64,000 nucleotides of DNA. Origin: Verrucomicrobium spinosum DSM 4136 = JCM 18804 (GTDB lineage Bacteria > Verrucomicrobiota > Verrucomicrobiia > Verrucomicrobiales > Verrucomicrobiaceae). The stretch's first letter is position 1. Every line of letters begins with the position of its first letter. Position numbers and translations under genes: made by a program. The notes under the pieces are model-generated. The model had not been told where the DNA came from and did no database searches. It was given only the letters and a program-made list of their open reading frames with translations. Location: the NCBI RefSeq assembly GCF_000172155.1, contig NZ_ABIZ01000001.1:5117105-5181104 (forward strand), in the 5' to 3' direction. This document shows, in pieces, positions 51,813 to 60,368 of the stretch.

Positions 51813-53651
51813 ATGTCACCCCAGACTGTCACACCTGCCCCCTTTCAAGACATGCCCCGCCAACAGGGTTTGCTGCTTCGCCGCAATCGCTACTACACCA
51901 ACTTCAAGGTGCCTCTCGACCTCCAAGCCGCCCTTGGAAAGGAGATGATTCGCGAGGCGCTGGGAACATCCGACTATCGGGAAGCGTGCCGAAACGTCGT
52001 CTATGAGCGGGCGAGGGTTGCGGCCCTCTTTGAGGATGAACGCCGCAAGCTGGCGGTCTTGAACCCGCCACAGGCCAAGGCAGAAAAGCGGCTGCTCACG
52101 GTCATTTCTGAACGGGAAGCCTATCAAATGGCAGCCCGCTATCTGGCGACGTTTGAACACAAGTTCGGAAAATGGATGCAGGATGAAGGCCGCTTCCTTG
52201 AACCGCATGAACGCGAGGAAATGCGCTCCAATGTTCAAGAGGACGAATACGATTTGGCGCGGGGAGAGGAATACAAAGGCCAGCCGCTAGACGGCACCCG
52301 TGAGTTGCTGCAATTCCTAAAGGACGAAAACATTGAATGCGCTGTCACCAGTCCCGCTTTCCAAACGCTCCGGCCTTTGTTCTTCGCCGCGCATCTTGAG
52401 TATTTGGGACGCTCTCAAGACATCCTCAAAGGCGACGTAGCAAGAGAGCGAAACCATCAGTTCAAAGGCGTGCATTTTCATTCGCCGGCGATTGTTGAGC
52501 AGAAGAATGGGAAAACGATCAACGATCTTTTAGAACTGCGGAAGCAGACCATTCAGGAGTTCAAGCTGTCCCAAAAAAGCGCCGATGCCTCACAACTGAC
52601 AGCCCGCCTTCTTCGCGAAGTTTTCGGCGGTGATCGGCAGCTTTCCACTATTCAGCCGGAAGACATCCGGCAACTCTTTGATTTGCTGCGGAGGATTCCC
52701 CCGAACGCGACAATGCGCTACAAAGGAATGACGTTGCCGCAGGCTGTAGCGGCAGCAGACAAGGCCGAAGATCAGCGGCGGTTGAGTCCGAAAACGCTGC
52801 GCAACAACTACATTCAAATCACTGCCCTGTTCAATCTGGCGATGGGGGAAAAATGGATCAGCGAAAACCCAGTTAAGAGCAAAAGACTGAGCCGGTCATT
52901 TGAAGACAATGCTGATACCCCGCCCCGCCCACAGTTCACGATTGAGGAACTGAACCGCCTTTTCCGCTCGCCGCTTCACACGGAATGCAGCCAAGGGAAG
53001 GAACGTGGCGGGCGCTTTTGGGTTCCGCTGCTGTCCCTGTTTCACGGCTTCCGCTGCAATGAAGCCTGCCAGCTCTACAGCGAGGATGTGAAGACAGTTG
53101 AAGGCATCACCTTCATTGCCATCCGCGAAGAACGGGAAGACGGCAGCAAATGCGAAAAGAAGCTCAAAACAAAGCAGAGCAAGCGCGACGTTCCTTTGCA
53201 TCCTGAATTGATCCAGCTTGGCTTCATGGATTTAGTTCAAGAGCGCATGGCAGACCGTTCATGCCCTCGCCTGTTCCCAGAGCTTAAGCCCGGCAATAAG
53301 GGCTATTTTTCCGATTCTTTCTCCAAGTGGTTCGCCCGCTTCGTGGAATTGACCGTTGGCAGCGGATGCCGGGCCACCATGCACAGTTTCAGGCATCAGT
53401 TCAGAGATGCCACACGGGCCGCAAGGCTCCCCGCTGAATCGGTGGCACGTCTAGCAGGCTGGGAAGACGGTGAAGGCCCGGCAAGTCGTCAAATGAACCA
53501 CTACGGCAGAGGCGCGGGCTACCTCCGCACGCTGGCGGAAGACATCACCAAGATCGAATACCCCGGCCTTGATTTGTCGCACCTTCACGCAACACCCGAA
53601 AGAGCAAGGCGAAGCCGCAACCAGTGCCCCGCGAGGATTGAGGCAAAGTGA
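51813..53651 (+). CDS. DUF6538-type tyrosine integrase of element 2
   Basis: This 612-residue protein starts MSPQTVTPAPFQDMPRQQGL. The N-terminal DUF6538-like module reads RRNRYYTNFKVPLDLQAALG. A long linker precedes the catalytic domain with Arg in LFHGFRCNEACQLYSEDVK, HSFRHQFRDA (HxxR), a Trp-containing LAGWEDGEG and NHYGRG with the catalytic Tyr. This subtype is common in large integrative elements. It begins 62 bases after the attL copy. Confidence 0.9.
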   Translation: MSPQTVTPAPFQDMPRQQGLLLRRNRYYTNFKVPLDLQAALGKEMIREALGTSDYREACRNVVYERARVAALFEDERRKLAVLNPPQAKAEKRLLTVISEREAYQMAARYLATFEHKFGKWMQDEGRFLEPHEREEMRSNVQEDEYDLARGEEYKGQPLDGTRELLQFLKDENIECAVTSPAFQTLRPLFFAAHLEYLGRSQDILKGDVARERNHQFKGVHFHSPAIVEQKNGKTINDLLELRKQTIQEFKLSQKSADASQLTARLLREVFGGDRQLSTIQPEDIRQLFDLLRRIPPNATMRYKGMTLPQAVAAADKAEDQRRLSPKTLRNNYIQITALFNLAMGEKWISENPVKSKRLSRSFEDNADTPPRPQFTIEELNRLFRSPLHTECSQGKERGGRFWVPLLSLFHGFRCNEACQLYSEDVKTVEGITFIAIREEREDGSKCEKKLKTKQSKRDVPLHPELIQLGFMDLVQERMADRSCPRLFPELKPGNKGYFSDSFSKWFARFVELTVGSGCRATMHSFRHQFRDATRAARLPAESVARLAGWEDGEGPASRQMNHYGRGAGYLRTLAEDITKIEYPGLDLSHLHATPERARRSRNQCPARIEAK

Positions 53652-53696
53652 CTTTTCACAGTTGCGCGTTTTCCGCTGACTCTGTAGTTTCGCAGT

Positions 53697-53856
53697 GCTG
53701 GCAGAGATGCCAGCCGAGACTTTAGAACCTCGCGTAAACCGGCGGGCGTGTGCCGCAAACACGCCGCTTCCTGCCATGAACAATGGCCGGGAGGCGGCGG
53801 TTATGTCCAAGCCTCCGGCTAAAGGCCGTCGCGGTCGTGTTTACGCGGCTTCTAAA
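53697..53856 (+). ncRNA. Candidate multi-branched structured RNA or DNA element
   Basis: A 5' hairpin GCTGGCA-GAGA-TGCCAGC (53697-53714) is followed by a long closing stem: CGCGTAAAC (53731-53739) with GTTTACGCG (53839-53847), extended by TTTAGAA (53721-53727) with TTCTAAA (53850-53856). Inside are three hairpins: GGCGTGT with ACACGCC (53745-53765), GCCAT with ATGGC (53773-53787), and GGAGGC with GCCTCC (53790-53816). It lies between the integrase and the PDZ gene, with no convincing protein. It could be an ncRNA, a recombination site or a regulatory leader; strand is assumed. Confidence 0.5.
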
Positions 53857-53918
53857 CTCTCCGGCCACCCGTTCGGATTCATTCGAGCGTGGTGGAGGAA
53901 AGTTTATCAGCCCCCACC

Positions 53919-55337
53919 ATGACCACCGCAAATTTTCGCATTGCCCTTGTTTTCTCCTGCCTCTTTTGGGCGTCACACGCATTCTCCGCAGACGATTCCA
54001 TTTTCAAAGAGGCTCAAGACGCGACTCTCAAGACCCTTGATTTACCCCTTGGAGTCTCAGGCAAGCAAACGCTCCATATTCGGCTCAAGAGCAAAGGGGC
54101 AAACGTGACGTATGAACTTTGGAACGCCAAGCTACACATGCGCTTGAGTGAAGCGGCAGAGTTGAGCGTTGCCGACAAGCTAAACGGACTAGAGCAAGCC
54201 CTTTGGCAAGGTGAAGCCGTGCTAACAGCAGGAGCATACAGAATGCTCACGAATCCCGATTCTATCGGACAGGGTGAATTGAAGTATCAGCATTGGAAGG
54301 AGACGCCTTCCACCTTTGGCAAAGATGCTTTTTTGGGCTTCGCGCTGCTCAAAACCGCCCAAGGATGGAAGATCAACCCGGCCAAACGTGGAGCGACAAG
54401 CAGCAGCGAGCCGCCCTATGACAAGGTGATTTCGCTTTTCACAGAAGCCGCTGAATCGCCAGCCTCGGCTTGTTCTGAAAACGAGGTTGAGGCGGCATTC
54501 AGCCAATTGATTCACAGCCAAACCGCAGACATGCTTGTTTTGGTTGAACGAACTTTGCCGACATTCGCCGATTTCATCAATGAGGATAAGCATCACGAAT
54601 TTCACACCCCATCACTGCAATTTGAAATGCTGCCTTTGACCACAGCTCAAGCCCTGAACGGCGATGCAATGGCGGTTATTCGGGTGGCTTGCCAAGCGCA
54701 TCGGTTCCCCAAGACGGTCAAATCAAAGACGGCAAAGACGCCCGTGCCCTTGCCGCAAACGAACGAACGGTGGAAAGAGGAAGACGCTGGATTGAAATGG
54801 GAATCCGGCCCCTCTCCCGACATGAAGCAGAAGGGCGATTGTGATTACGTCGGCATACGCAAAGACGGCAAATGGACGTTCACGACTTCGGCTTTTTTGT
54901 TGAATCCCGTATGGCTTGAAAAAATCGTGCTCATTCCAAAAGGGGAGATTCCAAAACCAGAGGATGAACTGCCCGTTGGTGGCAACGTCGCTAAGCGTTC
55001 CCTGACAGGCATAGGTGCTGGGCTGGCAGTGAAAGGGGGCTTCGTAGAGATCGAAAGTCTTGTGACAGGAGGCCCGGCAGAGAGAAGCGGTGAACTCAAA
55101 ATTGGGGACAAGATTGTGGCTATCAGTGCGGATGATCCGCCTAGCGTTTGGGGCAGAATTGAAATTTCCGACACAGCACCGAAAACCGAGCGCGACTTGC
55201 TGTTAAGCGAGGTGGTAAAACAGGTTCGCGGAGCGGCGGGCACGGCTGTTCACCTCAAAATTCAGCCCGCTGGCAGCAATGCCCCCTCACAAATCAAGCA
55301 GGTGAAAATCATTCGGGCCGAGATCAAGGTGAAGTGA
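53919..55337 (+). CDS. Exported PDZ-domain protein
   Basis: This 472-residue protein starts MTTANFRIALVFSCLFWASH, a signal peptide ending AFSA. The body (30-340) is unassigned and contains LLKTAQGWKIN, a phrase common in DUF4440/lumazine-like secreted folds but not decisive. The C-terminus (about 355-470) is a PDZ domain of the tail-specific-protease type: GIGAGLAVKGGFVEIESLVT then GGPAERSGELKIGDKIVAIS. No protease domain follows, so it is a binding PDZ. The nearby structured element lies in its 5' region. Confidence 0.75.
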   Translation: MTTANFRIALVFSCLFWASHAFSADDSIFKEAQDATLKTLDLPLGVSGKQTLHIRLKSKGANVTYELWNAKLHMRLSEAAELSVADKLNGLEQALWQGEAVLTAGAYRMLTNPDSIGQGELKYQHWKETPSTFGKDAFLGFALLKTAQGWKINPAKRGATSSSEPPYDKVISLFTEAAESPASACSENEVEAAFSQLIHSQTADMLVLVERTLPTFADFINEDKHHEFHTPSLQFEMLPLTTAQALNGDAMAVIRVACQAHRFPKTVKSKTAKTPVPLPQTNERWKEEDAGLKWESGPSPDMKQKGDCDYVGIRKDGKWTFTTSAFLLNPVWLEKIVLIPKGEIPKPEDELPVGGNVAKRSLTGIGAGLAVKGGFVEIESLVTGGPAERSGELKIGDKIVAISADDPPSVWGRIEISDTAPKTERDLLLSEVVKQVRGAAGTAVHLKIQPAGSNAPSQIKQVKIIRAEIKVK

Positions 55338-55348
55338 GCATCCCCATT

Positions 55349-55367
55349 TTGAACACATGTGCGAGCC
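55349..55367. repeat. Left 19-bp inverted repeat
   Basis: TTGAACACATGTGCGAGCC is the exact reverse complement of 56916-56934. The core ACACATGTG is also seen at 58834-58847 (GCACATGTGTTCAA) before the serine recombinase gene. The pair bounds the replication-like gene. Confidence 0.85.
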
Positions 55368-55440
55368 TACTAAAGAGAGAAGTCACACGCGCAAAAACCA
55401 CAGAACATGGCACTTTTGAAGGAGTTCCCCTGTTCAAGCC

Positions 55441-56211
55441 TTGAATCCATCGCCCTTTTCTCTCGATACACAGTTTCTTCCCGATGACGCCGGGGAAGAC
55501 AAGATTGATTTGGACTTGGGAAAGTGGCGAGTGTTTGGCCTGACTCCCGGTGATGGCGTGGTTGATGAGTTCAAAAGCTACCTGAGTTCCCCGCCCGAAG
55601 ACGATGCAGATTTTGCATGGGAATCATCAGCCGTTCCGGGTAGCCCGCCTCTGCATGGAGCTTTTCTTTGCCGCCTATCTGGGAAAGAAGACCGGAAGTT
55701 CTGGCTACGGAAACAGGCACTCGTTCACCCCACTGATTCACGCCGCATTGAACCGCCTCTTTGCTCCGGCTTCTGCCGTTTCCGGCTGGATAGCCAACGC
55801 CTGCCCATCACGGGAGATTGCATTCATAGCGCCAAGTTGCGCCTCTCCCTCAATCTCCAACGATTCATCCGGCATCAGCCCCCGTATGACGATCTGAGCA
55901 AGTCGTTTCGCCCTCGCCTGCAAAAGCGGAAGGATAAACGCTCCATACATGATGATGAACAGTCCTTTGATGGAGAAGACAACTGGCTGCCCGACACGCC
56001 CGAATGGCGAAAGTTCGCAGCGAAGAAGCACTTGGCGAAGTATTTGGAATTGATCGGAGACCAAATGGGCAAGGAATTGTCCCGCGCCTGCTCTGTAATC
56101 GAAAAGGGCGTGCTACAGCCTAAGCCGGGTGGAAACACTCTGGGAGTTCCGCGCAGACAACCCGATTACCACCGTTTGGGAGCTTGGAACGAAGCTAATG
56201 CACCTCTCTAA
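55441..56211 (+). CDS. Replication-protein-like gene, first reading frame
   Basis: These are 256 residues from TTG. The tail part includes LRLSLNLQRFIRHQPPYDDL near residue 130 and a helical segment KKHLAKYLELIGDQMGKELS near 200. This frame overlaps the next one by 83 bases, and after about QPKPGG the sequence in this frame loses character while the +1 frame becomes protein-like. I read the two frames as one gene of a phage gene-II/X-type (rolling-circle) replication protein interrupted by a frameshift; identity of the family is a tentative call. Confidence 0.5.
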   Translation: MNPSPFSLDTQFLPDDAGEDKIDLDLGKWRVFGLTPGDGVVDEFKSYLSSPPEDDADFAWESSAVPGSPPLHGAFLCRLSGKEDRKFWLRKQALVHPTDSRRIEPPLCSGFCRFRLDSQRLPITGDCIHSAKLRLSLNLQRFIRHQPPYDDLSKSFRPRLQKRKDKRSIHDDEQSFDGEDNWLPDTPEWRKFAAKKHLAKYLELIGDQMGKELSRACSVIEKGVLQPKPGGNTLGVPRRQPDYHRLGAWNEANAPL

Positions 56212-56899
56212 GGTGGAAGGCACTGCCGCTATGCACGAAATGGAGGTCAAAGAAGCGGGGCGCGTCTTGAACTCGCCCTGTTTTAGCATCCCAATAGCCG
56301 AAAACGTGCGATTGAAGCTCTACGCAAAAACCAACAAGCGCATTCGATTCGAGATTGTGCATTCTGAACTCTGGAATCAGCGGGCCGCGCTGCTCAAAGA
56401 GGCAGGATTGAAGCCGGAAACAGGCGGGCGCTCATGGAATGAAGTTCCGCACTTGCTCAAAGCACTCCGGCAGCGTGCGGCAAAGCACATGAACAACGTC
56501 ATGGAGCATTTGAGGGCTGTTCCAACGCCGGAATTGAAGCCCAAAAGGCTCTTGGAACTCCTTGTGGAAGTCGCTTCCGCTGTTCGCCCCACGCTTTCAG
56601 CACAAACGCGCATAGACCGGATTCAAACCTTGCTTATCTGGCTCTGTTTTCACAAGGGCTATCGCGGCGGCATCAACAAAGGGCCTTATTCTGATGCCCT
56701 CAAGACGCTTGCGGAGCGTGGAATCATCCGATTTGACCACAAACGGAAATTTTACGTTCTCTCAGATGCCTACAAAGACGCCGCAGCCGCACTTTCCTCG
56801 ATAGCGGGTGATCCGCTTTTGGCCCTGATGGGCGTTGATCCGTCTGAATTCGTTCTGCAACCCACTAGCCTATTGCCTCCCGTCCGTGTCCGTGAGTGA
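56129..56899 (+). CDS. Replication-protein-like gene, second reading frame
   Basis: These are 256 residues from GTG. It begins METLWEFRADNPITTVWELG and contains ENVRLKLYAKTNKRIRFEIV followed by HSELW, which resembles the LKLYxK...RxE core of gene-II/X-family replication proteins. A helical C-terminal domain follows. It overlaps the preceding frame by 83 bases (+1 relative). Either a programmed frameshift joins them, or this is a broken gene, or translation is coupled. Confidence 0.5.
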   Translation: METLWEFRADNPITTVWELGTKLMHLSKVEGTAAMHEMEVKEAGRVLNSPCFSIPIAENVRLKLYAKTNKRIRFEIVHSELWNQRAALLKEAGLKPETGGRSWNEVPHLLKALRQRAAKHMNNVMEHLRAVPTPELKPKRLLELLVEVASAVRPTLSAQTRIDRIQTLLIWLCFHKGYRGGINKGPYSDALKTLAERGIIRFDHKRKFYVLSDAYKDAAAALSSIAGDPLLALMGVDPSEFVLQPTSLLPPVRVRE

Positions 56900-56915
56900 C
56901 CTTCACCTCCGCCAA

Positions 56916-56934
56916 GGCTCGCACATGTGTTCAA
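56916..56934. repeat. Right 19-bp inverted repeat
   Basis: GGCTCGCACATGTGTTCAA, exact reverse complement of the left copy at 55349-55367, 17 bases after the second frame stops and 12 bases before the stop of the convergent HNH gene. Confidence 0.85.
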
Positions 56935-56946
56935 GCCGCTATCGAA

Positions 56947-57771
56947 TCACCTTAAAGCTCGCCATTCATCAAAGGAACTGCACAGGCGTTGCCCGTTACG
57001 AAGATGTTTTTGCCCAACTGGTGTCTTTGCCAGTTTCTCGTGAATCAGATACTCCGTAAGCGCATCAAATTTTTCTGCGGGAAGGTCATTGCGACTGCGT
57101 TTTCTAAGGCGAAATCGGTCTTTGATATGCTTTCCTAACCTCGCCCAAAGAGCGTTTTCGTCCTTCTCGATTGGGGACATGAATTTCACATACAAGTCAC
57201 ACAAGTATTCGATGTAACCGGACAAATTGGCGTCTGCACCGATGCTGTTTGCAGCGTGTCCCTTTTTTGACTTCCCGCCTTTGCCATCAACACGAATGTT
57301 GATATTGCCCTGATTGTGCCCTGCAACTGAAACGGCAACCGAACCGTGCGAAGCTGTAGCGGAGGCGTTGCCTTTGACAGGTGAGCTTCTGACAGTGCGC
57401 TTCGATTTTGCAGAGTTTTTGGCATGAATGCGGGCAGCTTGCTCTGCGATTTCGGAAGTAATTTCGCTTCCTCCGCCGCGCTCGTGCATGTCCTTGATTT
57501 CAGTGAGTAGTTCTGCCGTAAACTTGGAAGGGTTCTTGTCCGCCTCCGTGTGATGGGTTGGACAGAGCAGCAGTAGATTCTTGAATTCGTCTCGTGCCTC
57601 TGCGGTCAATGTCGGATCATATCGCGGCCCGCCCTTGCGCCTCGCTCTGATATGGCAGATTTCCGCGAGAACCAAATCCCCCACGATGAGAGGAGACTTG
57701 CACCAGTGGAAAGCGCACTTGTTGCCTGACTTTGCAAAGAGGCGTTTGATAACGGTGAGGCTAACGGGCAT
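56947..57771 (-). CDS. HNH endonuclease-domain protein
   Basis: This is a 274-residue protein. The N-terminal HNH domain has GNKCAFHWCKSPLIVG, AEICHIRARRKGGPRYDP and NLLLLCPTHHTEADKNP (zinc Cys pairs and His residues present). A middle region with SVAVSVAGHNQGNINIRVDG, a repeat-like linker also found in some defence effectors, leads to a C-terminal helical domain. The HNH unit should cut double-stranded DNA. The tail may sense or multimerise. Antiphage function is possible but unproven. Confidence 0.8.
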   Translation of the reverse strand: MPVSLTVIKRLFAKSGNKCAFHWCKSPLIVGDLVLAEICHIRARRKGGPRYDPTLTAEARDEFKNLLLLCPTHHTEADKNPSKFTAELLTEIKDMHERGGGSEITSEIAEQAARIHAKNSAKSKRTVRSSPVKGNASATASHGSVAVSVAGHNQGNINIRVDGKGGKSKKGHAANSIGADANLSGYIEYLCDLYVKFMSPIEKDENALWARLGKHIKDRFRLRKRSRNDLPAEKFDALTEYLIHEKLAKTPVGQKHLRNGQRLCSSFDEWRALR

Positions 57772-57789
57772 AATTTGTGAATGGTTGGA

Positions 57790-58743
57790 TTAATCCTCCT
57801 CGCCAAAGTCTCCTTCTGTTGACGGGTAGAATCGGCGAAAGCGAGGCAGTTCCTTTCGAGGCCACCACGGCTTCAAGACATCCATCCAAAGCAAAGCAGG
57901 CGGGATTGGCCTATGTTCACCCCACGACAGGAATGCAGGCCGTTTGCGTGGTTTGAATGCGCGAAGGATGGGAATGGTAGTCTCGAATTCTCGTGGCTTG
58001 CGAATGACCTTGTATGGCCGTTCATCCCAACCAGCCTCTTCCCAATATCCGTTTTCATTTGTCCTAAACGGCACCATCCGAGTTGCTGGCCCAAAATGAA
58101 CAGGCAGGACTTCCCCACCCATACCGTGGAGCCAGTAATAGACACGCCCGAAATAAATAGCGTGTAGGTATCGCTCAATCAGTCGGGGCTGAAAAATGTC
58201 TTTTCCAAGAGGCTCTTTCAGCGGCACAACCCAAAGGATGGAAATGCCGCGCTCGTTGTAATCGCGTGTGCGAGCGATCAACTCACGAATTCCGAGTGCT
58301 GATTTTTGGATTTCAATCACCACCGGTTTCCCGTTGATTCTACCTCCAATATCCGGCTTCCTCGCTTTCCTCCCGCGAGGCGCATTCGCTTTCAAACGAC
58401 GCGAATCACAAATCCATCCTCCTTGCGGGCAAGTTCTCCGCAGAGCCGTAAAGATTTCCATTTTGCATTCAAAATGCAGTCTGGATTCTCGTGAAGTATC
58501 GAGTGGAGAATGTCGGGGATGATGAGCGAAGTGATGCCGCATTCTCCACGGGTGCCGGACAATCACGTCAGCCAAACACGCCGGACAAATGAACGGGCCA
58601 TCTCCCTTATGAACACTCGTAGCATGAACAAGGGCACCTGATGTGCTCTGAACAGCATATCCCCGAAGCAATCCAGCACAGCCCGACTCTCTCGCCTCAC
58701 GAGTGGGCGAAAATCTGGGAGGAAATTCTGGATCGTCATCCAT
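57790..58743 (-). CDS. CoiA-like protein (competence/nuclease-like)
   Basis: This 317-residue protein starts MDDDPEFPPRFSPTREARES. Features shared with the CoiA family (PF06054): a zinc motif FICPACLADVIVR then RHHFAHH (HFAH), ESRLHFECKMEIF, a nuclease-like KPDIGGR...VVIEIQKSALGIRELI (the D...ExQ pattern of a restriction-type fold) and NERGISILWVVPL. CoiA promotes recombination during transformation; in mobile elements relatives may act on DNA. The HNH gene follows 18 bases later in the same direction. Confidence 0.8.
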   Translation of the reverse strand: MDDDPEFPPRFSPTREARESGCAGLLRGYAVQSTSGALVHATSVHKGDGPFICPACLADVIVRHPWRMRHHFAHHPRHSPLDTSRESRLHFECKMEIFTALRRTCPQGGWICDSRRLKANAPRGRKARKPDIGGRINGKPVVIEIQKSALGIRELIARTRDYNERGISILWVVPLKEPLGKDIFQPRLIERYLHAIYFGRVYYWLHGMGGEVLPVHFGPATRMVPFRTNENGYWEEAGWDERPYKVIRKPREFETTIPILRAFKPRKRPAFLSWGEHRPIPPALLWMDVLKPWWPRKELPRFRRFYPSTEGDFGEED

Positions 58744-58833
58744 CACAGTTCTCACTCTTGGGTTTTCCTTAGCACACCGCAAACAAATTTGGAAAACTTA
58801 ACAAAATACTGCGACTCCCTCAATACCGTCGCC

Positions 58834-58847
58834 GCACATGTGTTCAA
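58834..58847. repeat. Third copy of the GCACATGTGTTCAA motif
   Basis: Fourteen bases shared with the inverted repeats at 55349 and 56916. It sits in the divergent promoter region between the CoiA-like gene and the serine recombinase gene. Confidence 0.7.
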
Positions 58848-58910
58848 AAAGCCCCGTTAGGGCATACTTCCCCCTTGTGGACACACATTAACGCCCGTAG
58901 ATATGTGTCC

Positions 58911-59561
58911 ATGAACGGGAAATTTGTCGCCTATTATCGAGTTTCAACAGTCCAGCAGGGCCAAAGCGGTCTTGGACTGGAAGCACAGAAGACAGCCGTT
59001 GAATCCTACCTCAATGGCGGCAAGTGGAACCTCATAGGTGAATTCGTGGAAGTGGAGAGCGGCAAGCGCAAGAACCGCCCGCAGCTAAACGCCGCCCTCG
59101 CTCTTTGCAAAAAGCAGAAAGCCACGCTCATCATTGCCAAGCTGGACAGGCTGGCCCGCAATCTTCACTTCATTTCCGGCCTTATGGAGTCGCGGATTGA
59201 GTTCTTGGCAGTGGACAACCCAACAGCCAACCGCCTCACGGTGCAAATTCTCGCAGCCGTCGCGGAAGAAGAAGCTCGCGCCATTTCCTCCCGAACCAAA
59301 GCGGCGCTTGCCAGCGCGAAAGCTCGCGGCGTGATTCTCGGCAAGCATGGCGCGAAGCTTGGGAAAGCCAACCATGAGAAGGCCATGCAAGGAGCACAGG
59401 ATTTAAAGGCAACGATAGCCAGCCTCCAAGCGAACGGAATCAGTTCTACGCGAGGAATTGCGGATGCCCTCAATGCCCAAAAGATCGTCACGCCGCAAGG
59501 GAAGCAGTGGCATAAGACCTCTGTTCTCCGCCTTTTGAAGCGCCTCGAAAAAGCCTCTTAA
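58911..59561 (+). CDS. Serine recombinase (resolvase/invertase family)
   Basis: This 216-residue protein starts MNGKFVAYYRVSTVQQGQSG. The catalytic Ser is in the RVST motif (residue 12). The fold is supported by LIIAKLDRLARNLHFISGLM and AAVAEEEARAISSRTKAALA. The C-terminal recombinase-type HTH is ISSTRGIADALNAQKIVTPQ. It may resolve or invert DNA within the element. It is the second recombinase type in element 2. Confidence 0.9.
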   Translation: MNGKFVAYYRVSTVQQGQSGLGLEAQKTAVESYLNGGKWNLIGEFVEVESGKRKNRPQLNAALALCKKQKATLIIAKLDRLARNLHFISGLMESRIEFLAVDNPTANRLTVQILAAVAEEEARAISSRTKAALASAKARGVILGKHGAKLGKANHEKAMQGAQDLKATIASLQANGISSTRGIADALNAQKIVTPQGKQWHKTSVLRLLKRLEKAS

Positions 59562-59681
59562 ACTCCGGCCTTTCGTTGCCCTTCAACGTCTTGAGCTAGC
59601 CAAGTAAAGTGCTACTGTAATCATGCCTTGGTTTGGCTTTTGCGCATTGATAGTTCCGGGCACCCCCCTGAATGCTTCACC

Positions 59682-60287
59682 ATGCCCAAGCCCGCTTACA
59701 TCCATAAAAAGCCAGCCAAAAGGCCCGGCAGGCCAACGCTTTTGAACCCCACACGGCAAGCCGCGCTTTTGGAAGCAATTGAGCAGGGAATGCCACTGAA
59801 ACACGCTGCCGCAGTCGCGAGCATGTCTTACGATACGCTCAACCACTGGCAGAAGCGGGGAGAGAACGAAAGCGCCCCAGAAGAATATCGCCAGTTTTGC
59901 CAGCTACTCCGGCGCTCTCAAGCCATCGCAATGCAGGTGCATCTCTCCTCAATTTGCGATGCGGCAAAACGGGACTGGCGGGCCGCTGCATGGATGCTGG
60001 AGCGCCGTTACCCGGAAGACTTCGCCAGACAACAGCAGTTTGAACATAGCGTATCGGATGGAAAACCTTGGATGCCAGCCCCGGACTTACAGCATGAGGT
60101 TTTGATTCGGATGCAGAAGCAAAGAGGGATTGTTGAAGTCTTTAAAAAGTTGGGAGGCATCATCCAAGAAAAGCGAATCCAAAGGGAGGAAGCCGCCAAT
60201 GCCGAAAGAGAAGCCGCCACACTGCAAACGCCGCTCGCTTTGAACACCAAAGTGGCGAAGCCCAAGCGTGCTCCTTTGCGAGAGTGA
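59682..60287 (+). CDS. Terminase-small-subunit-like HTH protein
   Basis: This 201-residue protein starts MPKPAYIHKKPAKRPGRPTL. It has a helix-turn-helix (QGMPLKHAAAVASMSYDTLN) and SICDAAKRDWRAAAWMLERR then YPEDF, a pattern common in phage small terminase or terminase-associated proteins. A charged coiled tail follows. No large terminase lies next to it. Function could also be a DNA-binding regulator. Confidence 0.7.
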   Translation: MPKPAYIHKKPAKRPGRPTLLNPTRQAALLEAIEQGMPLKHAAAVASMSYDTLNHWQKRGENESAPEEYRQFCQLLRRSQAIAMQVHLSSICDAAKRDWRAAAWMLERRYPEDFARQQQFEHSVSDGKPWMPAPDLQHEVLIRMQKQRGIVEVFKKLGGIIQEKRIQREEAANAEREAATLQTPLALNTKVAKPKRAPLRE

Positions 60288-60368
60288 GCCGCAAGGAAGT
60301 GCCGGTTTAAGCCCCATGCCAGAAATTTAGAAGCACCAACCTCTACGCGCTTGGATTTTATGTGATTC

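Noticed and set aside
53722-53856. Integron attC site
   Set aside because: The ends form a long palindrome, but the RYYYAAC and GTTRRRY core sites are not placed as in attC, and no integron integrase is present; the branched structure also differs.
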